DNA of 20,000 nucleotides. Origin: Hirudo medicinalis (taxonomy: Eukaryota > Annelida > Clitellata > Hirudinida > Hirudinidae). The stretch lies in NCBI GenBank assembly GCA_011800805.1, contig MPNW01000909.1:1-20000 (forward strand), given 5' to 3'. Shown here in pieces: positions 18,920 to 20,000 of this stretch. Each line of letters begins with the position of its first letter. The stretch's first letter is position 1. The position numbers were made by a program, and so were the translations under genes. The notes beneath the pieces are model-generated. The model saw nothing but the letters and a program-made list of their open reading frames with translations, was not told the DNA's origin and did not search any database.

Positions 18920-19363
18920 GTTAAAGGTAGTCCACCATGTTCTCCGGCAAAGTGAGCATCTCCGAGGATTGCCGAAATCCAGAGTTCCTGTGAGTCGACG
19001 TCTGCTCCGACGAACGAGTAACCAGGAGGAGACTGAACCATGGATTTCAATTCGCTGCCAATTCTGTTGTTCTGTGTAAGATGGCGTTTGATTGGTCGAA
19101 CAATTTATACGTCGAGTTGAAACACTATCGATTCAAATGATGTTAACGTTTAGATTATTTTTTTTTAAAATGACTGATGTAATTTATCAACAATGTTGTT
19201 AATGTTAATTAACTTAATCGTTACGATCGATGGACATTTACTCACGTAGGCATTGCTGGCCGTCATCCAAGTGGCTTCGACGGCTCTCCGGGTGACCGTG
19301 CCGGCGGTGACGGTCCTCGGCAGGATTACTCCGTGGTACGAGCCTTCTTTGTAGTTTTCATCA
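15612..19363 (-). CDS. POLG: DNA polymerase gamma catalytic subunit, C-terminal half (nine exons)
   Basis: Family-A polymerase that replicates and repairs mitochondrial DNA. Exons on the minus strand: 19363-19246, 19071-18936, 18483-18377, 17919-17777, 17322-17269, 17105-16991, 16724-16473, 16130-16013, 15709-15612. All introns are GT-AG and phases agree at each junction, giving 379 residues to TGA. Motif A ([11 protein letters not shown]), motif B ([18 protein letters not shown]) and motif C ([11 protein letters not shown]) are intact, including the residues equivalent to human Asp890, Asp1135, Arg943, Lys947, Tyr951 and Tyr955. The exonuclease domain, linker and targeting peptide lie beyond the right edge. 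Compared with vertebrate POLG, the stretch between TKG and WxGGxES is about 40 residues shorter. The gene converges on gene B; its introns hold TAA repeats and a SINE. Confidence 0.97.
15710..16012 (-). repeat. AT-only tandem repeat filling the last POLG intron
   Basis: From 15766 to about 15955 the intron is (AAT)n followed by a degenerate array of roughly 20-bp units built on TTTATAATATTTAATAT with C or G substitutions. Only about 50 bp at each end is unique. Confidence 0.85.
16013..16130 (-). CDS. POLG: POLG penultimate exon
   Basis: [20 protein letters not shown] then [20 protein letters not shown]. It matches human SVAFFSAVDIDRCLRKE...TPSNP...YGIPQG. The donor AAAG|GTAACT is phase 1. 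Without splicing there, the frame adds NWVDQ and stops at 15993-15995, with ATTAAA at 15966-15971, so an intron-retained form with a truncated tail is possible. Confidence 0.94.
16473..16724 (-). CDS. POLG: POLG exon with motif C
   Basis: [20 protein letters not shown] ... [20 protein letters not shown] ... [20 protein letters not shown] ... DDLPQ; 84 codons, phase 0 at both ends. HDE is the palm motif C with the second catalytic Asp (human Asp1135). This is the most conserved exon in the window. The donor is CAG|GTTCAA. Confidence 0.98.
16864..16916. repeat. (TTA)n microsatellite in POLG intron
   Basis: TTA/ATT trinucleotides with two GTT interruptions, 75 bp from the acceptor side of the next exon's upstream neighbour. 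Confidence 0.95.
16991..17105 (-). CDS. POLG: POLG exon: SQMFNKLE segment
   Basis: [20 protein letters not shown] then [18 protein letters not shown]. It matches the human ESEMFNKLES...RTPVLG...ALEPSAV segment closely. The acceptor ATCCTAG (splitting an AGC codon) and the donor GAC|GTGAGT fit both neighbours. Confidence 0.96.
17269..17322 (-). CDS. POLG: POLG short exon (54 bp), shortened thumb-side segment
   Basis: Too short for an ORF scan; found from the donor AG|GTGAGT and the acceptor TATTCTGCAG. It reads [17 protein letters not shown], where CWQGG matches the WKGG that precedes ESEMFNKLE in vertebrate POLG. Vertebrates have about 60 residues between TKG and this motif; here there are about 20. 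Confidence 0.88.
17777..17919 (-). CDS. POLG: POLG exon with second half of motif B
   Basis: [20 protein letters not shown], then [20 protein letters not shown] and STKGVKV. It carries the two Tyr of the O-helix (human Tyr951 and Tyr955; the latter selects dNTPs). The donor CAG|GTTGTC leaves two bases that complete AGA with the next exon. Confidence 0.96.
17979..18025. repeat. (TAA)n microsatellite in POLG intron
   Basis: TAA/AAT trinucleotides with one AAC interruption. More dispersed TAA words continue to 18065. The remainder of 17920-18376 is AT-rich intron with a C-rich plus-strand stretch near 18295-18315. Confidence 0.9.
18377..18483 (-). CDS. POLG: POLG exon: [12 protein letters not shown] to first half of motif B
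   Basis: Reads [20 protein letters not shown], then [16 protein letters not shown]. It includes the Arg and Lys of the O-helix that contact the incoming dNTP (equivalent to human Arg943 and Lys947). The acceptor ACCCTGCAG-type site on the minus strand and the donor AAG|GTCGGT (phase 0) split motif B between this and the next exon. Confidence 0.96.
18530..18712 (+). mobile_element. tRNA-derived SINE
   Basis: The polymerase III A-box-like TGGCCGAATGGG (18543-18554) and B-box GTTCGAAAC (18599-18607) are about 45 bp apart, as in tRNAs, but the cloverleaf is degenerate. The body continues to GGCGCTATATAAATGAAG (18689-18707), a tail of the kind shared with L2-type LINEs in many animal SINEs. A (TAA)n-rich tract follows. 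It would depend on a partner LINE for movement. Clear target duplications were not found. It is antisense to POLG. Confidence 0.75.
18795..18919. repeat. (TAA)n / (TAC)n microsatellite
   Basis: About 125 bp of AAT/TAA trinucleotides with a central ACT run. It ends 17 bp before the donor of the motif A exon. The Asn-rich plus-strand frame is an artefact. Confidence 0.95.
18936..19071 (-). CDS. POLG: POLG exon with motif A
   Basis: [20 protein letters not shown], then [20 protein letters not shown] and FAGEHG. The first Asp of VDSQE's motif (GAD) is the metal-binding catalytic residue. The acceptor TTACACAG and the donor CATG|GTGGAC (phase 1) join exactly to the neighbouring exons. Confidence 0.96.
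19246..19363 (-). CDS. POLG: POLG exon: start of polymerase palm (TRR motif)
   Basis: Reads [20 protein letters not shown] then [19 protein letters not shown], matching the POLG segment with the conserved Thr-Arg-Arg (human Arg852/853). The donor TAC|GTGAGT is strong and phase 0. The acceptor TTTATTAAG at 19365-19364 is the best available, but a second at AACTACAAAG is possible. The preceding exon, expected to carry the SQMVVW region, is not in the window. Confidence 0.92.
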
Positions 19364-19373
19364 CTTAATAAAG

Positions 19374-19412
19374 TATTATTATATTATTATTATTATTATT
19401 GTTGTTGTTGTT
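19374..19412. repeat. (ATT)n / (GTT)n microsatellite
   Basis: Trinucleotide run directly upstream (in POLG sense) of the acceptor of the first POLG exon in the window. Confidence 0.9.
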
Positions 19413-19594
19413 ATTTCTTTTTTCTCAGCCTTTCAAAAAAAATCAATTCACAGTCGAAAAATCAAATCGAAAAAAAAATCCTCATGGAATTTAATGTCCT
19501 CGTTCAGGGCCTGAGACCACACTCGGGCAGATGAAAGAAGAATGTAACGAGGGTCCTTCCGCAAGCAGACGACAAGCGTCAATCTCGTGAAGCC

Positions 19595-20000
19595 TTACGT
19601 CTCAACTTCAAGTTTTCTCCTTTCTTTCTTCAACCACAGCTGTGGGTTCTCCAGAAACTGTACGTATCCTGGAGTGCTCGAATCACGACACTCATCAGGC
19701 ACCATCTTGCCAATTCCTCTCCAGAAGGCACACGATTCCTCTGCCCCTCCAGTTACAAACTCAGGCAGTCACAATTGGCTCGAGTTTGCCAAGCTAATTT
19801 GTTCTTTCCCGAGCATTCTTATCCATCCGTGCGTGAATTTCTGGCATGTCGTATTCGTAATTTTTTCCCCCATGGACGTACTCTGGATCGACCGCGTCGG
19901 CGACTACGGCAACGTCGAGGACTACATAATTTCCGCATTTCCAGGCACGTAGATCTGGTATTTTGATCCCAACATGTGTTGGGATGTGAGGTTCTACGCT
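19595..20000 (-). mobile_element. REL-endonuclease non-LTR retrotransposon fragment (R2/NeSL/R4-like), degenerate
   Basis: From the window edge the minus strand is open for 68 codons to TAG (19796-19794). It reads SVEPHIPTHVGIKIPDLRAW, then CGNYVVLDVAVVADAVDPEY, a linker HGGKNYEYDMPEI and a short tail. This matches the C-terminal restriction-like endonuclease of R2-group elements ('EP.ipT..GLRKPDLva...vidvtvVaD...l..Ah..Kv.yYd.pei'), with the PD, Asp and Lys of the PD-(D/E)XK fold present. The usual Lys before PDL is Ile here. A second frame (19759-19595), with SCAFWRGIGKMV in the place of the usual downstream WRG tail, suggests frameshift decay. The rest of the element would lie beyond 20000, inside or upstream of POLG. 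Confidence 0.72.

Larger units (their letters stand above)
18484..18935 (-). other. POLG intron with SINE and TAA repeats
   Basis: Contains, on the plus strand, a tRNA-derived SINE (about 18530-18712) and a long compound (TAA)n/(TAC)n microsatellite (18795-18919), which leaves almost no unique intron sequence. Confidence 0.85.

Noticed and set aside
19595..19759. Reading 19759-19595 as an upstream POLG exon (FWRG resembling SFWRN)
   Set aside because: The surrounding residues do not match the POLG SQMVVW region, and the segment fits better as the decayed tail of the adjacent REL-endonuclease frame.
19587..19966. Plus-strand frames of 121 and 63 codons at the right edge
   Set aside because: They are antisense to the retroelement endonuclease frame, which has a recognisable motif series.
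1..20000. CRISPR arrays, prokaryotic operons, viral or toxin genes
   Set aside because: The tandem repeats have no spacers and the genes are intron-split animal genes. No viral or toxin domain was recognised in any frame.

Overview
The window is from an AT-rich animal nuclear genome, probably an invertebrate. The evidence is split genes with GT-AG introns, standard-code stops, (TAA)n/(TTA)n microsatellites in most introns, a tRNA-derived SINE, decayed L2/CR1-like and REL-endonuclease non-LTR fragments, and a hAT DNA transposon. The phylum cannot be fixed from the sequence. One N (3504) shows this is an assembly.

The only confidently named gene is on the minus strand from 19363 down to 15612: the 3' half of POLG, the catalytic subunit of mitochondrial DNA polymerase gamma. 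Nine exons join in frame into 379 residues that hold polymerase motifs A, B and C and the C-terminus. The last exon (15612-15709) is short and was found only by phase and similarity. The 5' half lies beyond the right edge.

The plus strand carries two coiled-coil genes that I cannot name. Gene A (about 683-2684) and gene B (7009-14958, perhaps starting further upstream) end in homologous last exons: 23 of 53 residues are identical without gaps, the preceding intron is phase 0 in both, and both end in Asn-Leu-Arg-stop. They look like tandem paralogues. Between them, short phase-0 exon candidates (2850-2921, 3172-3198, 6302-6460, 6548-6625) may be upstream exons of gene B or another gene. The last two resemble an ASH/MSP-type beta-sandwich, but weakly.

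Gene B's 5-kb first intron holds an L2/CR1-like LINE 3' end, a 20-bp minisatellite with 60-bp higher-order structure, and an internally deleted hAT element (10925-12455) with 15-bp terminal inverted repeats and a 7/8-matched 8-bp target duplication. A second LINE fragment lies at 4815-5343. A SINE sits in a POLG intron, and an R2/NeSL-type REL-endonuclease fragment occupies the right end. Gene B and POLG converge, with their stops 653 bp apart. I see no bacterial, CRISPR or viral system and no evidence for a new multi-gene system. The most useful leads are the tandem coiled-coil paralogues and their unassigned exons.
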